Positions 1 to 6,051 of a stretch of 6,258 nucleotides of DNA are shown here, in pieces; position 1 is the first letter of the stretch, and each line of letters opens with the position of its first letter. The stretch comes from Heteroscillospira sp050252415. Lineage in GTDB: Bacteria; Bacillota; Clostridia; Oscillospirales; Oscillospiraceae. Under the pieces are notes generated by a model. That model was not told the DNA's origin, did no database searches, and saw nothing but the letters and a program-made list of their open reading frames with translations. The DNA lies in NCBI GenBank assembly GCA_050252415.1, contig JBFWKZ010000136.1, positions 1 through 6,258 on the forward strand, read 5' to 3'. Made by a program: the position numbers and the translations under genes.

Positions 1-1252
1 CGAGCGCCTGGCCGTTCGTGAGGGAATCGCGCTCGCCGAAAAGGCGGGATTCACCCGGTTTGAGCGCGGAATGGACCTGCGCCCCGGCACGAAGGTCTAT
101 TCTTCCATCCGTGGAAAGGCGCTGATGCTCGCCGTAATCGGTGAGGAAAGCCTGACAAACGGCTGCGTCATTGCCGCAGCACATGTGGACTGTCCGCGCC
201 TCGACCTCAAACAGAACCCCATGTATGAGGACAGTGAACTGGCATATTTCAAGACGCATTATTACGGCGGAATCAAAAAGTACCAGTGGACTGCGCTGCC
301 GCTGGAGCTGCACGGCGTTGTTGCGCTCAAAGACGGCAGCGTTGTTGACGTCAGCATAGGCAAAGATAAAAATGACCCGCAATTCATCATAACCGATCTT
401 TTGCCTCATCTCGCCGCGGACCAGAACAAAAAAACGCTGTCTGAGGCGATCACCGGCGAAGGCCTGAATATCCTCATTGGCTCCATTCCGGAATCCGGGG
501 ACGGCAGCGACCGCGTGAAGCTTGGCGTGATGCGCCTGCTGAATGAAAAATACGGGATTACGGAGACGGACTTCCTATCGGCCGAGCTCTCCGCCGTGCC
601 GGCAATCGAACCGCGTGATCAGGGCCTCGACCGCAGTTTAATAGGCGGATATGGTCACGACGACCGCGTCTGCGCTTATGCCGAACTGAAGGCGGTCCTG
701 GAACTGGATAAGCCCAAACGCACGGCCATTTGTATTCTGGCCGACAAGGAGGAGATCGGCTCCGAGGGTGTCTCCGGTATGAAGAGCGAAGCGTTTGAGT
801 GCTTTGTTGAGGATCTATGTGACAGCCAAAACGTCAAACTGCGCCACTGCTTCGAAAAGAGCCTTTGCATTTCCGCCGATGTCAGCAACGGGTTCGACCC
901 CAATTATCCCGAGGTATCCGAAAAGCGCAACAATTCCAAACTGAATTATGGCGTAACGCTGCTGAAGTATACCGGCGCGCGCGGAAAGTCCGAATCAAAC
1001 GACGCCTCAGCCGAGCTTATCGCCGACATTCGCCGCATATTGGACGATAACAAAGTTATCTGGCAGATGGGCGAGCTGGGCAAGGTTGACCAGGGCGGCG
1101 GCGGGACCGTTGCAATGTATATGTCCCAGCGAAATATCGACACGATTGACGCCGGCGTGCCTGTTCTGTCCATGCACGCGCCATACGAGATCGTCGCTAA
1201 GCTGGACTGCTATATGACCTATAAAGCCGTTAAGGCTGTCTACAATTCCTGA
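1..1252 (+). CDS. M18 family zinc aminopeptidase, 5'-truncated
   Basis: Cytosolic metallo-aminopeptidase that removes N-terminal residues from peptides using two zinc ions. The frame is open from base 2, so the ATG at 71 is an internal Met (DLRPGTKVY is already conserved domain sequence) and the true start lies off the window. About 416 residues are visible; the family usually has about 460-475, so roughly 50-60 are missing. Counting from the Met at 71, M18 motifs appear in order: AAHVDCPRLDLK (His38, a zinc ligand, and Asp40), HYYGGIKKYQW (63-73), GHDDRV (bridging Asp197 or 198), DKEEIGSEG (catalytic Glu227 and ligand Glu228), SADVSNG (Asp270) and SMHAPYEI (His369). All expected metal and catalytic residues are present, so the enzyme should be active. 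No signal peptide can be judged because the N-terminus is missing. It is followed by its own terminator. The family call is firm; substrate preference is not readable. Confidence 0.95.
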   Translation, partial: ERLAVREGIALAEKAGFTRFERGMDLRPGTKVYSSIRGKALMLAVIGEESLTNGCVIAAAHVDCPRLDLKQNPMYEDSELAYFKTHYYGGIKKYQWTALPLELHGVVALKDGSVVDVSIGKDKNDPQFIITDLLPHLAADQNKKTLSEAITGEGLNILIGSIPESGDGSDRVKLGVMRLLNEKYGITETDFLSAELSAVPAIEPRDQGLDRSLIGGYGHDDRVCAYAELKAVLELDKPKRTAICILADKEEIGSEGVSGMKSEAFECFVEDLCDSQNVKLRHCFEKSLCISADVSNGFDPNYPEVSEKRNNSKLNYGVTLLKYTGARGKSESNDASAELIADIRRILDDNKVIWQMGELGKVDQGGGGTVAMYMSQRNIDTIDAGVPVLSMHAPYEIVAKLDCYMTYKAVKAVYNS

Positions 1253-1260
1253 TAATTTTA

Positions 1261-1297
1261 GCCCCATTTGCACAGAATAAGTGCAAATGGGGCTTTT
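1261..1297 (+). terminator. Rho-independent terminator after the M18 aminopeptidase
   Basis: A perfect 13-bp inverted repeat, GCCCCATTTGCAC (1261-1273) and GTGCAAATGGGGC (1281-1293), encloses the 7-nt loop AGAATAA. It is followed by TTTT (1294-1297) and then GCC. The stem is GC-rich at its base. The U-tract is short, so some read-through is plausible. It starts 8 nt after the aminopeptidase stop codon and ends 20 nt before the tepA ATG. Confidence 0.85.
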
Positions 1298-1317
1298 GCC
1301 AGGAACGGAGTGAAATT

Positions 1318-2004
1318 ATGTCTGATGAAAATCAGGAGGCCAAGGTTCAAAGAGAACAGGTTGTGGATATGGGTTCCGCCACGACCCGCTCAGCCAACGG
1401 GGTCATACACTGCCTCGCTATTGTGGGACAGATAGAGGGCCACCAAATCCTCACGGATAATACAAAAACGACAAAATACGAACACGTTTTGCCTATTCTT
1501 GCCGCCGTTGAGGAATCGGATGAGATCGAGGGCCTGCTTATTCTTTTGAATACGGTTGGCGGGGATATCGAGGCGGGATTGGCCATTGCGGAACTCATTT
1601 CCAGCATGACCAAACCAACAGCTTCGGTCGTGCTCGGCGGCGGGCATTCCATCGGCGTACCGCTTGCCGTCTCGGCCAAGCGCAGTTTTATCGTTCCGTC
1701 GGCTGCCATGACCATTCATCCGGTCAGATTAACCGGGGTCGTCATCGGTGTGCCGCAAACCTTCAATTATTTTACGAAGGTGCATGAGCGCATCATTCAG
1801 TTTGTCACCAAGAACTCCAACATTACCCAGGAAAAATTTACCGAATATATGATGCGGACCGAGGAAATTGCCAATGATGTCGGCAGCGTCATCTACGGCG
1901 ACGAGGCGGTATCCTGCGGACTGATCGACCACCTTGGCGGCCTCTCCGACGCGCTGGGTTATCTGCATGATGAAATCGCTAAAAAACGGGAAAAAGAAAA
2001 GTGA
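1318..2004 (+). CDS. tepA: ClpP-like serine protease TepA (translocation-enhancing protein, YmfB-like)
   Basis: A 228-residue cytosolic protein of the ClpP/crotonase fold, without signal peptide or membrane segments. It matches the TepA branch rather than true ClpP. The nucleophile region reads LGGGHSIGVPLAVSA (106-120, Ser111) and the catalytic His lies in TIHPVR (His134). The ClpP-like tail DEAVSCGLIDHLGG is at 195-208. The oxyanion-type loop NTVGGDIEAG is at 78-87. The N-terminal ~25 residues are polar and the C-terminus is a lysine/glutamate tail. The start is the ATG at 1318, with GGAG (1307-1310) 7 nt upstream. In B. subtilis the homologue lies just upstream of spoIIIE and has been linked to protein export and to breakdown of small acid-soluble spore proteins during outgrowth. 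Here uppP is inserted between tepA and ftsK. The family is clear; the physiological substrate in this organism is inferred only. Confidence 0.9.
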   Translation: MSDENQEAKVQREQVVDMGSATTRSANGVIHCLAIVGQIEGHQILTDNTKTTKYEHVLPILAAVEESDEIEGLLILLNTVGGDIEAGLAIAELISSMTKPTASVVLGGGHSIGVPLAVSAKRSFIVPSAAMTIHPVRLTGVVIGVPQTFNYFTKVHERIIQFVTKNSNITQEKFTEYMMRTEEIANDVGSVIYGDEAVSCGLIDHLGGLSDALGYLHDEIAKKREKEK

Positions 2005-2010
2005 TGCTTT

Positions 2011-2058
2011 AAAGCCCTTTGTCCTTTTGAAAATTAAAAGGACAAAGGGCTTTTTTTT
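2011..2058 (+). terminator. Strong Rho-independent terminator after tepA
   Basis: A perfect 18-bp inverted repeat pairs 2011-2028 (AAAGCCCTTTGTCCTTTT) with 2036-2053 (AAAAGGACAAAGGGCTTT) around the 7-nt loop GAAAATT. The GGGC base runs into eight consecutive T (2051-2058). It begins 6 nt after the tepA stop and separates tepA transcription from the uppP operon. Confidence 0.95.
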
Positions 2059-2066
2059 GTACCCGG

Positions 2067-2095
2067 TTGTGCTTTTAAATAAAATATGGTAATAT
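2067..2095 (+). promoter_or_regulatory. Candidate sigma-A promoter of the uppP-ftsK-mrnC-rqcH operon
   Basis: The -35-like hexamer TTGTGC (2067-2072) is separated by exactly 17 bp from TAATAT (2090-2095). A TG dinucleotide at 2087-2088 gives an extended -10 (TGGTAATAT). The spacer is AT-rich. Transcription would start around 2101-2103 and leave a leader of about 70 nt. It sits directly after the tepA terminator and is the only convincing promoter in the window. Assignment is by consensus matching only. Confidence 0.6.
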
Positions 2096-2118
2096 GTTAT
2101 TTTAGGGTAACATAACAT
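2093..2118. promoter_or_regulatory. Palindrome over the -10 and start site, candidate repressor operator
   Basis: Two overlapping inverted repeats share the left arm. TATGTTA (2093-2099) matches TAACATA (2108-2114) with an 8-bp centre, and ATGTTAT (2094-2100) matches ATAACAT (2112-2118) with an 11-bp centre. Both have perfect 7-bp arms, produced by a tandem TAACA TAACAT on the right. The left arm overlaps the last bases of the -10, and the centre covers the predicted start site. A bound protein there would block initiation. Because the left arm lies upstream of the predicted start, a DNA-level operator is likelier than an RNA hairpin. The regulator is unknown and the element is AT-rich, so chance is possible. 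Confidence 0.35.
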
Positions 2119-2122
2119 GTCC

Positions 2123-2159
2123 AATACCCGCCATTGAAGGAAATGGGAGTATTCCATTT
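2123..2159 (+). promoter_or_regulatory. uppP leader with mutually exclusive hairpins
   Basis: Hairpin A pairs AATAC (2123-2127) with GTATT (2149-2153) and CCATT (2131-2135) with AATGG (2142-2146), around a GAAGGA loop with a small internal loop. Hairpin B pairs AAATGG (2141-2146) with CCATTT (2154-2159) around a 7-nt loop and ends just before the ribosome binding site. AATGG is used by both, so they cannot form together. Neither obviously masks GGAGGAG, there is no U-tract, and no known riboswitch class was recognised. Confidence 0.25.
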
Positions 2160-2162
2160 TTG

Positions 2163-2169
2163 GGAGGAG
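2163..2169 (+). promoter_or_regulatory. Ribosome binding site of uppP
   Basis: GGAGGAG lies 5 nt before the ATG at 2175. An in-frame TTG at 2160 would place the start inside or before this site, so the shorter protein beginning MSFASAV is chosen. Confidence 0.85.
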
Positions 2170-2174
2170 ATTAT

Positions 2175-3014
2175 ATGTCCTTTGCCTCAGCTGTGTTCCT
2201 GGGCTTTATTCAGGGAGTTGCGGAATTTTTACCGATCTCCAGCTCGGGACACCTGTCGATTTTACAAAACCTTTTCGGCCTGAATACCGCCGAGGAGGGG
2301 CACATGTTTTTTGACGTTTTGCTTCATTTTGGCACCCTGATTTCGGTCTGCGTGGTGTATTGGAGCGACATTGCGATGATGATTCATGAGTTTTTTGCCA
2401 TGATCCGGGAAACAAGGCACCCCGAGGAGAAAGAGGGGAGAGCCTCAATTCCGGCCAGACGGATGATACTGCTCATCATTGTGGCGACATTGCCTCTAGT
2501 GGCTGTTCTGCCGATAGACGATGCGGTGGAGAGCCTTTATTATAATACCTTTTTTATCGGCACTATATTTCTGCTGACCGGTTTTATGCTGTTTGTCTCC
2601 GATAAACTGAAGCCGGGCAGCAAAACGGAAAAGAGTATGCGCATCCGGGATGCGCTTATCATCGGACTGTGCCAATGCGTTGCGGTTATTCCCGGTCTGT
2701 CCCGTTCCGGAACGACCATTACCGCCGGAATCGCCACTGGACTCGACCGCTCTTTTGCCGTAAAATTTGCTTTTCTGATGTCGATACCGGCCATCATCGG
2801 CGCAAACATCATTTCGCTTGTAAAAGCATTGATGGAGGGAATTGACGGTGCGCTCATACCCATCTATCTTGTCGGTATGGTCACGGCGGCAATCACAGGA
2901 ATCCTCGCAATCGGTCTTGTGAAGCTCATCGCGAGCCGCGGTAAATTCGGCGTTTTTGCCTACTACTGCTGGACGATCGGCATCGCCACTATAATACTGT
3001 CTCTTATATTCTGA
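2175..3014 (+). CDS. uppP: Undecaprenyl-diphosphate phosphatase UppP (BacA family)
   Basis: A 279-residue polytopic membrane enzyme that removes a phosphate from undecaprenyl pyrophosphate. This recycles the lipid carrier for peptidoglycan and other envelope polymers; in this family extra copies often raise bacitracin tolerance. Family signatures are complete. FIQGVAEFLPISSSGHL (11-27) contains the (E/Q)xxxE motif as Gln13-Glu17, with the conserved SSGH and His26. The second motif, PGLSRSGTT (173-181), has Ser176 and Arg177 and is followed by TAGIATGLDRSFAVKFAFLMSIPA. Hydrophobic stretches lie around 47-62, 98-113, 125-141, 161-172, 196-217, 227-251 and 260-278. Length is normal for BacA. The ATG at 2175 is supported by GGAGGAG. 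It is the first gene of the operon and its stop is 16 nt before ftsK. The polar loop at 78-96 (RETRHPEEKEGRASIPARR) fits the usual cytoplasmic segment. The PAP2-type BcrC enzymes that share this reaction are unrelated in sequence and are excluded. Confidence 0.97.
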   Translation: MSFASAVFLGFIQGVAEFLPISSSGHLSILQNLFGLNTAEEGHMFFDVLLHFGTLISVCVVYWSDIAMMIHEFFAMIRETRHPEEKEGRASIPARRMILLIIVATLPLVAVLPIDDAVESLYYNTFFIGTIFLLTGFMLFVSDKLKPGSKTEKSMRIRDALIIGLCQCVAVIPGLSRSGTTITAGIATGLDRSFAVKFAFLMSIPAIIGANIISLVKALMEGIDGALIPIYLVGMVTAAITGILAIGLVKLIASRGKFGVFAYYCWTIGIATIILSLIF

Positions 3015-3017
3015 TTT

Positions 3018-3021
3018 GGAG
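3018..3021 (+). promoter_or_regulatory. Ribosome binding site deciding the ftsK start
   Basis: GGAG ends 3 nt before the ATG at 3025 but 9 nt before the ATG at 3031. The first spacing is too short for efficient initiation, so 3031 (protein MAQGAKKK) is preferred over 3025 (MHMAQ). The difference is two residues. Confidence 0.6.
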
Positions 3022-3030
3022 TGAATGCAC

Positions 3031-5634
3031 ATGGCACAAGGAGCTAAGAAAAAAACGCCCTCGGCTTCCAGGGCCGGGAGAAAGAGCAGCACAAAACAGG
3101 CCGCTTCTCCGAAGCTGGAGAAAAAGCCTTACCGCCGCGAGATATGGGCGGTGATTTGCCTCTTTCTTGCCATCTTTTCTTTTATCGGTTACTTTAATGT
3201 AGAAGGCTGGTTTATTGAAGCGTTCTGCGGAACATTGAAGGGAATCCTTGGTTGGGGCTATTACATATTTCCATTCTGCCTTCTTGCGGCGGCGGGGATA
3301 CTCGGTTTTCACCATGGAAGGCCCGTCAAGCTGCGCACTTTTTCCGTATTAATCCTGCCATTACTTCTCGGGGCGCTTTTGCAGCTCCTGCTGGCCAAGG
3401 CACAGCCGGATACCGCTGTCGGTGTGGTTAAATATATCTCGGCGCTCTACGCCAGCGGCAAGGCGCTCCAAAGCGGAGGCGCGGTCGCCGGGCTCATCGG
3501 GATTGGGCTCAAGTCCGCCTTTTCCGCCTATGGCGCTGTGCCGATCTTGATATTCACTTTTCTGCTGTTTCTGGTTATCGCGTATAATACCACGATCGGC
3601 AGGCTCATTGCAAGCTTAAAAAACCGTGAACGCGTTGAGTATACGCCCGAGCCGGAACCGGAGGTATCGCAGAGCAAAACACCGCGCCAGCCGACAATAA
3701 CCGGCTTCAACATGACCGACATTCCAAAATCAACCGTCACGGGATCAGCCCCCGCACAGGCTGAATCGCCGGCGCACAGACGTGCCATCGATATCCCCAT
3801 GGACGATGAATTGCCGGTCGATTTGCTTGGATCTGATGTTGAACCGAAAAAAAGCCTTTTCAGATGGAAAAAAGATAAAGATCCGGCCTCTGAGTCGGAA
3901 CCGGCTCCGGCGGAGAATCTGACGGCGGATGTCGAACCGCTGAGCGTGCAGGATGCCGCGGCCATCGCCGGCGTTTCCGTCGTCGAGTCGACTTCCGTCT
4001 CTTCCGAATCCGCACGCGCGGAGAAAAAGAAAAACACCGAAGCCGTTGCCGAGGAAACCGAAAATATCACCAAAATCATTGAGGAAAAAAATGCCGAGCG
4101 GGTCGAGGACTATCACTATCCGCCCGTAACGCTTCTCAAATCCCCTCCGGCCTCAATCGTCGACGGCAGGGAAGAGATGGCGTTAAATCGCGACCGGCTG
4201 TCCACCACGCTCCAAAGCTTTGGCGTCAGCGCCACTGTTGCCGATATCACCCGCGGACCAACGGTAACGCGCTACGACCTCGAGCTTGAGGCGGGCGTAA
4301 AGCTCTCCAAGATCACAAATCTGGCCGGTGATCTCGCCCTTTCACTTGGCGTGACCGGTGTGCGTATTGCGCCTATTCCCAATAAGATTTCAACAGTCGG
4401 CATTGAAGTTCCGAATAAGATCGTCAGCATGGTTTACCTGCACGACATTATCGCGTCGCCGGCTTTCAAGAAGGCGTCAAGTAAGCTGAGCTTCTGCATA
4501 GGTAAGGATATCGGCGGAAACTGCATCGTCGGCAACATTGCCAAACTTCCGCATTTGCTGATAGCGGGTACGACGGGATCCGGTAAATCCGTATGTATGA
4601 ACTCACTGATCATCAGTCTCCTATATAAGGCAACGCCGGAAGAGGTACGGCTCATCATGATCGACCCAAAAATGGTCGAACTTGGGATCTATAACGGTAT
4701 ACCCCATCTCTACGTCCCGGTCGTAACCGACCCCAAAAAGGCTGCGGGCGCCCTGCAGTGGGCGGTCGTCGAGATGCTGAAGCGCTATCGCCTCTTTTCC
4801 GAAGTCGGCGTGCGCGATCTTGCAACCTATAACGCCTATCAGAAGAAAAACGATGGTGTGACCATGCCGCAGGTCGTCACGGTCATCGACGAGCTGGCAG
4901 ACCTGATGCTGGTTGCCTCCAAGGAGGTTGAAGAGAGTATTTGCCGCGTCGCCCAGATGGGCCGCGCCGCAGGAATGCACCTCGTTATCGCAACGCAGCG
5001 TCCCTCCGCCGATGTCATCACCGGGCTTATGAAGGCCAATATTCCCAGCCGCATCGCCTTTGCCGTCTCAAGCGCGATGGAAAGCCGCATTATTCTCGAC
5101 TCGCAGGGCGCTGAAAAGCTCATCGGTATGGGCGATATGCTTTATGCACCCCTGGGTGTCGGCAAGCCGATCCGTATACAGGGCGCCTTCGTATCGGATG
5201 ATGAACGTGAGGATATCATAAACTATATTAAATCCGGTTCTGAAGCACATTATAGTGATGAGATACTTGCCCAGATCGAAAAGGCCGCAGAAGAAAAAAG
5301 CCAGAAAAGCAACTCAGAAAAGCAAACTCAAGACGAACGCGGCGATTATGACGAGCTGCTGCCTCAGGGCGTTGAAGTTATTTTCGATACGAAGCAGGCA
5401 TCCGTCTCCATGCTTCAGCGCAGGCTGAAGCTGGGCTATTCCCGTGCGGCGAGGCTTGTGGACCAGATGGAAGAACTGGGCATTGTCGGCCCCTTTGAAG
5501 GGTCTAAGCCCAGGAAAATACTCATTACCCGCGAGCAGTGGCAGGAGATGCAGATGAACGGAACCGCGCCTATGGACGCATATCAGGAGCAGATCGAGCT
5601 CCAAACCATTGAAGACACCGGGGAGGAAGAATAG
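3031..5634 (+). CDS. ftsK: FtsK/SpoIIIE family DNA translocase
   Basis: A septum-anchored, ATP-driven double-stranded DNA pump that clears chromosome from the closing division (or sporulation) septum. It has 867 residues; B. subtilis SpoIIIE has just under 800. The basic N-terminus (1-37) is followed by membrane segments near 38-56, 72-94, 104-123, 148-160 and 168-187, the fourth being weak, so four or five spans. A low-complexity linker of about 170 residues, rich in Pro, Glu and Ser, runs to ~360. The alpha/beta motor follows: RGPTVTRYDLELEAGVK (408-424), Walker A GTTGSGKS (513-520), IMIDPKMVEL (542-551), Walker B VVTVIDELADL (615-625, Asp620-Glu621) and ATQRPSADVITG (654-665). A second linker (~740-772) joins the DNA-reading winged-helix gamma domain (775-835: SVSMLQRRLKLGYSRAARLVDQMEELGIVGP), so the protein is full length. 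With tepA nearby it may be the SpoIIIE orthologue, but sequence alone does not separate vegetative from sporulation roles. Confidence 0.97.
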   Translation: MAQGAKKKTPSASRAGRKSSTKQAASPKLEKKPYRREIWAVICLFLAIFSFIGYFNVEGWFIEAFCGTLKGILGWGYYIFPFCLLAAAGILGFHHGRPVKLRTFSVLILPLLLGALLQLLLAKAQPDTAVGVVKYISALYASGKALQSGGAVAGLIGIGLKSAFSAYGAVPILIFTFLLFLVIAYNTTIGRLIASLKNRERVEYTPEPEPEVSQSKTPRQPTITGFNMTDIPKSTVTGSAPAQAESPAHRRAIDIPMDDELPVDLLGSDVEPKKSLFRWKKDKDPASESEPAPAENLTADVEPLSVQDAAAIAGVSVVESTSVSSESARAEKKKNTEAVAEETENITKIIEEKNAERVEDYHYPPVTLLKSPPASIVDGREEMALNRDRLSTTLQSFGVSATVADITRGPTVTRYDLELEAGVKLSKITNLAGDLALSLGVTGVRIAPIPNKISTVGIEVPNKIVSMVYLHDIIASPAFKKASSKLSFCIGKDIGGNCIVGNIAKLPHLLIAGTTGSGKSVCMNSLIISLLYKATPEEVRLIMIDPKMVELGIYNGIPHLYVPVVTDPKKAAGALQWAVVEMLKRYRLFSEVGVRDLATYNAYQKKNDGVTMPQVVTVIDELADLMLVASKEVEESICRVAQMGRAAGMHLVIATQRPSADVITGLMKANIPSRIAFAVSSAMESRIILDSQGAEKLIGMGDMLYAPLGVGKPIRIQGAFVSDDEREDIINYIKSGSEAHYSDEILAQIEKAAEEKSQKSNSEKQTQDERGDYDELLPQGVEVIFDTKQASVSMLQRRLKLGYSRAARLVDQMEELGIVGPFEGSKPRKILITREQWQEMQMNGTAPMDAYQEQIELQTIEDTGEEE
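5621..5626 (+). promoter_or_regulatory. Ribosome binding site of mrnC inside the ftsK 3' end
   Basis: GGGAGG lies within the last codons of ftsK, 8 nt before the TTG at 5635. There is no in-frame ATG near the conserved N-terminus, so this site supports the TTG start. Its position also suggests that ribosomes ending ftsK re-initiate on mrnC. Confidence 0.8.
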
Positions 5635-6051
5635 TTGACCGATTATTTCAGGCCTGAGCTCTCCGAGGACCGGCTGGGAAGCATCAGTGTCCTTGGCCTT
5701 GCCCATTTAGGCGACGGCGTGTTTGAGCTCATGGTGCGCACTTGGCTGTGCTGTCACGGACGGATCACCTCACGCGGGCTTCATCGTGAGACGGTGAACT
5801 ATGTCTCTGCTCCGGCACAGGCCGAAGCGGTGAACAAAATTCTGGGCATGCTGTCCGAAGACGAATTGGCTGTTTATCGCCGCGGGCGCAATACCCGCGT
5901 TAATTCCATACCCCAACACGCCGATATTTCACAATATCACGCCGCCACGGGGCTGGAGGCCCTGTTTGGCTGGCTCTATTTGCATGGCGAAACCCCGAGA
6001 TTGAACCAGCTTTTTGAAAAAATCATGGAGGATTCAGCCGATGCCACTTGA
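5635..6051 (+). CDS. mrnC: Mini-ribonuclease III (MrnC)
   Basis: A small RNase III-like endonuclease that trims 23S rRNA precursor ends in Bacillota. It has the catalytic domain only, without the double-stranded RNA binding domain of RNase III. The 138 residues are the usual length. Visible motifs are LGLAHLGDGVFELMVR (20-35) with catalytic Asp27 and Glu31, LHRETVNYVSAPAQAEAV (49-66), YRRGRNTRVNSIP (81-93) and YHAATGLEALFGWLYL (101-116) with Glu108. Asp27 is the equivalent of the catalytic Asp23 of the B. subtilis enzyme. It starts with TTG immediately after the ftsK TAG (TAGTTG, zero gap), backed by GGGAGG 8 nt upstream. No hydrophobic or export signal is seen, so it is cytosolic. In B. subtilis mrnC lies next to cysS and rlmB, so the ftsK-mrnC-rqcH order here is a different arrangement. 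It could be co-expressed with rqcH because both act on large-subunit biogenesis or quality. Confidence 0.95.
   Translation: MTDYFRPELSEDRLGSISVLGLAHLGDGVFELMVRTWLCCHGRITSRGLHRETVNYVSAPAQAEAVNKILGMLSEDELAVYRRGRNTRVNSIPQHADISQYHAATGLEALFGWLYLHGETPRLNQLFEKIMEDSADAT
6027..6031 (+). promoter_or_regulatory. Ribosome binding site of rqcH inside mrnC
   Basis: GGAGG lies 9 nt before the ATG at 6041, within the last mrnC codons. It fixes the rqcH start even though the two genes overlap by 11 nt in different frames. Confidence 0.8.

Noticed and set aside
71..73. ATG at 71 as the start of the aminopeptidase
   Set aside because: The frame is open to the left edge, with family-like sequence ahead of it (EGIALAEKAGF), and the protein would lack the normal N-terminal ~75 residues.
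1146..1151. TTGACG as the -35 of a tepA promoter
   Set aside because: No acceptable -10 lies 16-18 bp downstream, and it sits in GC-rich coding sequence of the aminopeptidase.
1241..1256. TACAAT (1241) and GATAAT (1251) as -10 elements for tepA
   Set aside because: Neither has a reasonable -35 at proper spacing, and transcripts from either would still meet the terminator hairpin at 1261.
1729..2157. Reverse-strand frame spanning the tepA end and the intergenic region
   Set aside because: It reads through the terminator hairpin (giving the FKRTKGF-type stretch) and has no domain. It is a shadow frame.
2160..2174. TTG at 2160 as an earlier uppP start adding MGGDY
   Set aside because: This TTG precedes and overlaps the GGAGGAG ribosome binding site, and the added residues translate the binding site itself. 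The ATG at 2175 is correctly spaced.
2496..3092. 198-residue reverse-strand frame across uppP
   Set aside because: It lies opposite a complete, well-conserved gene, and its composition (rich in Asp, Arg, Gly and Lys) shows no family signature.
3528..4079. 183-residue reverse-strand reading frame inside ftsK
   Set aside because: Ser/Thr/Ala-rich shadow of the low-complexity linker, with no ribosome binding site or recognisable domain.
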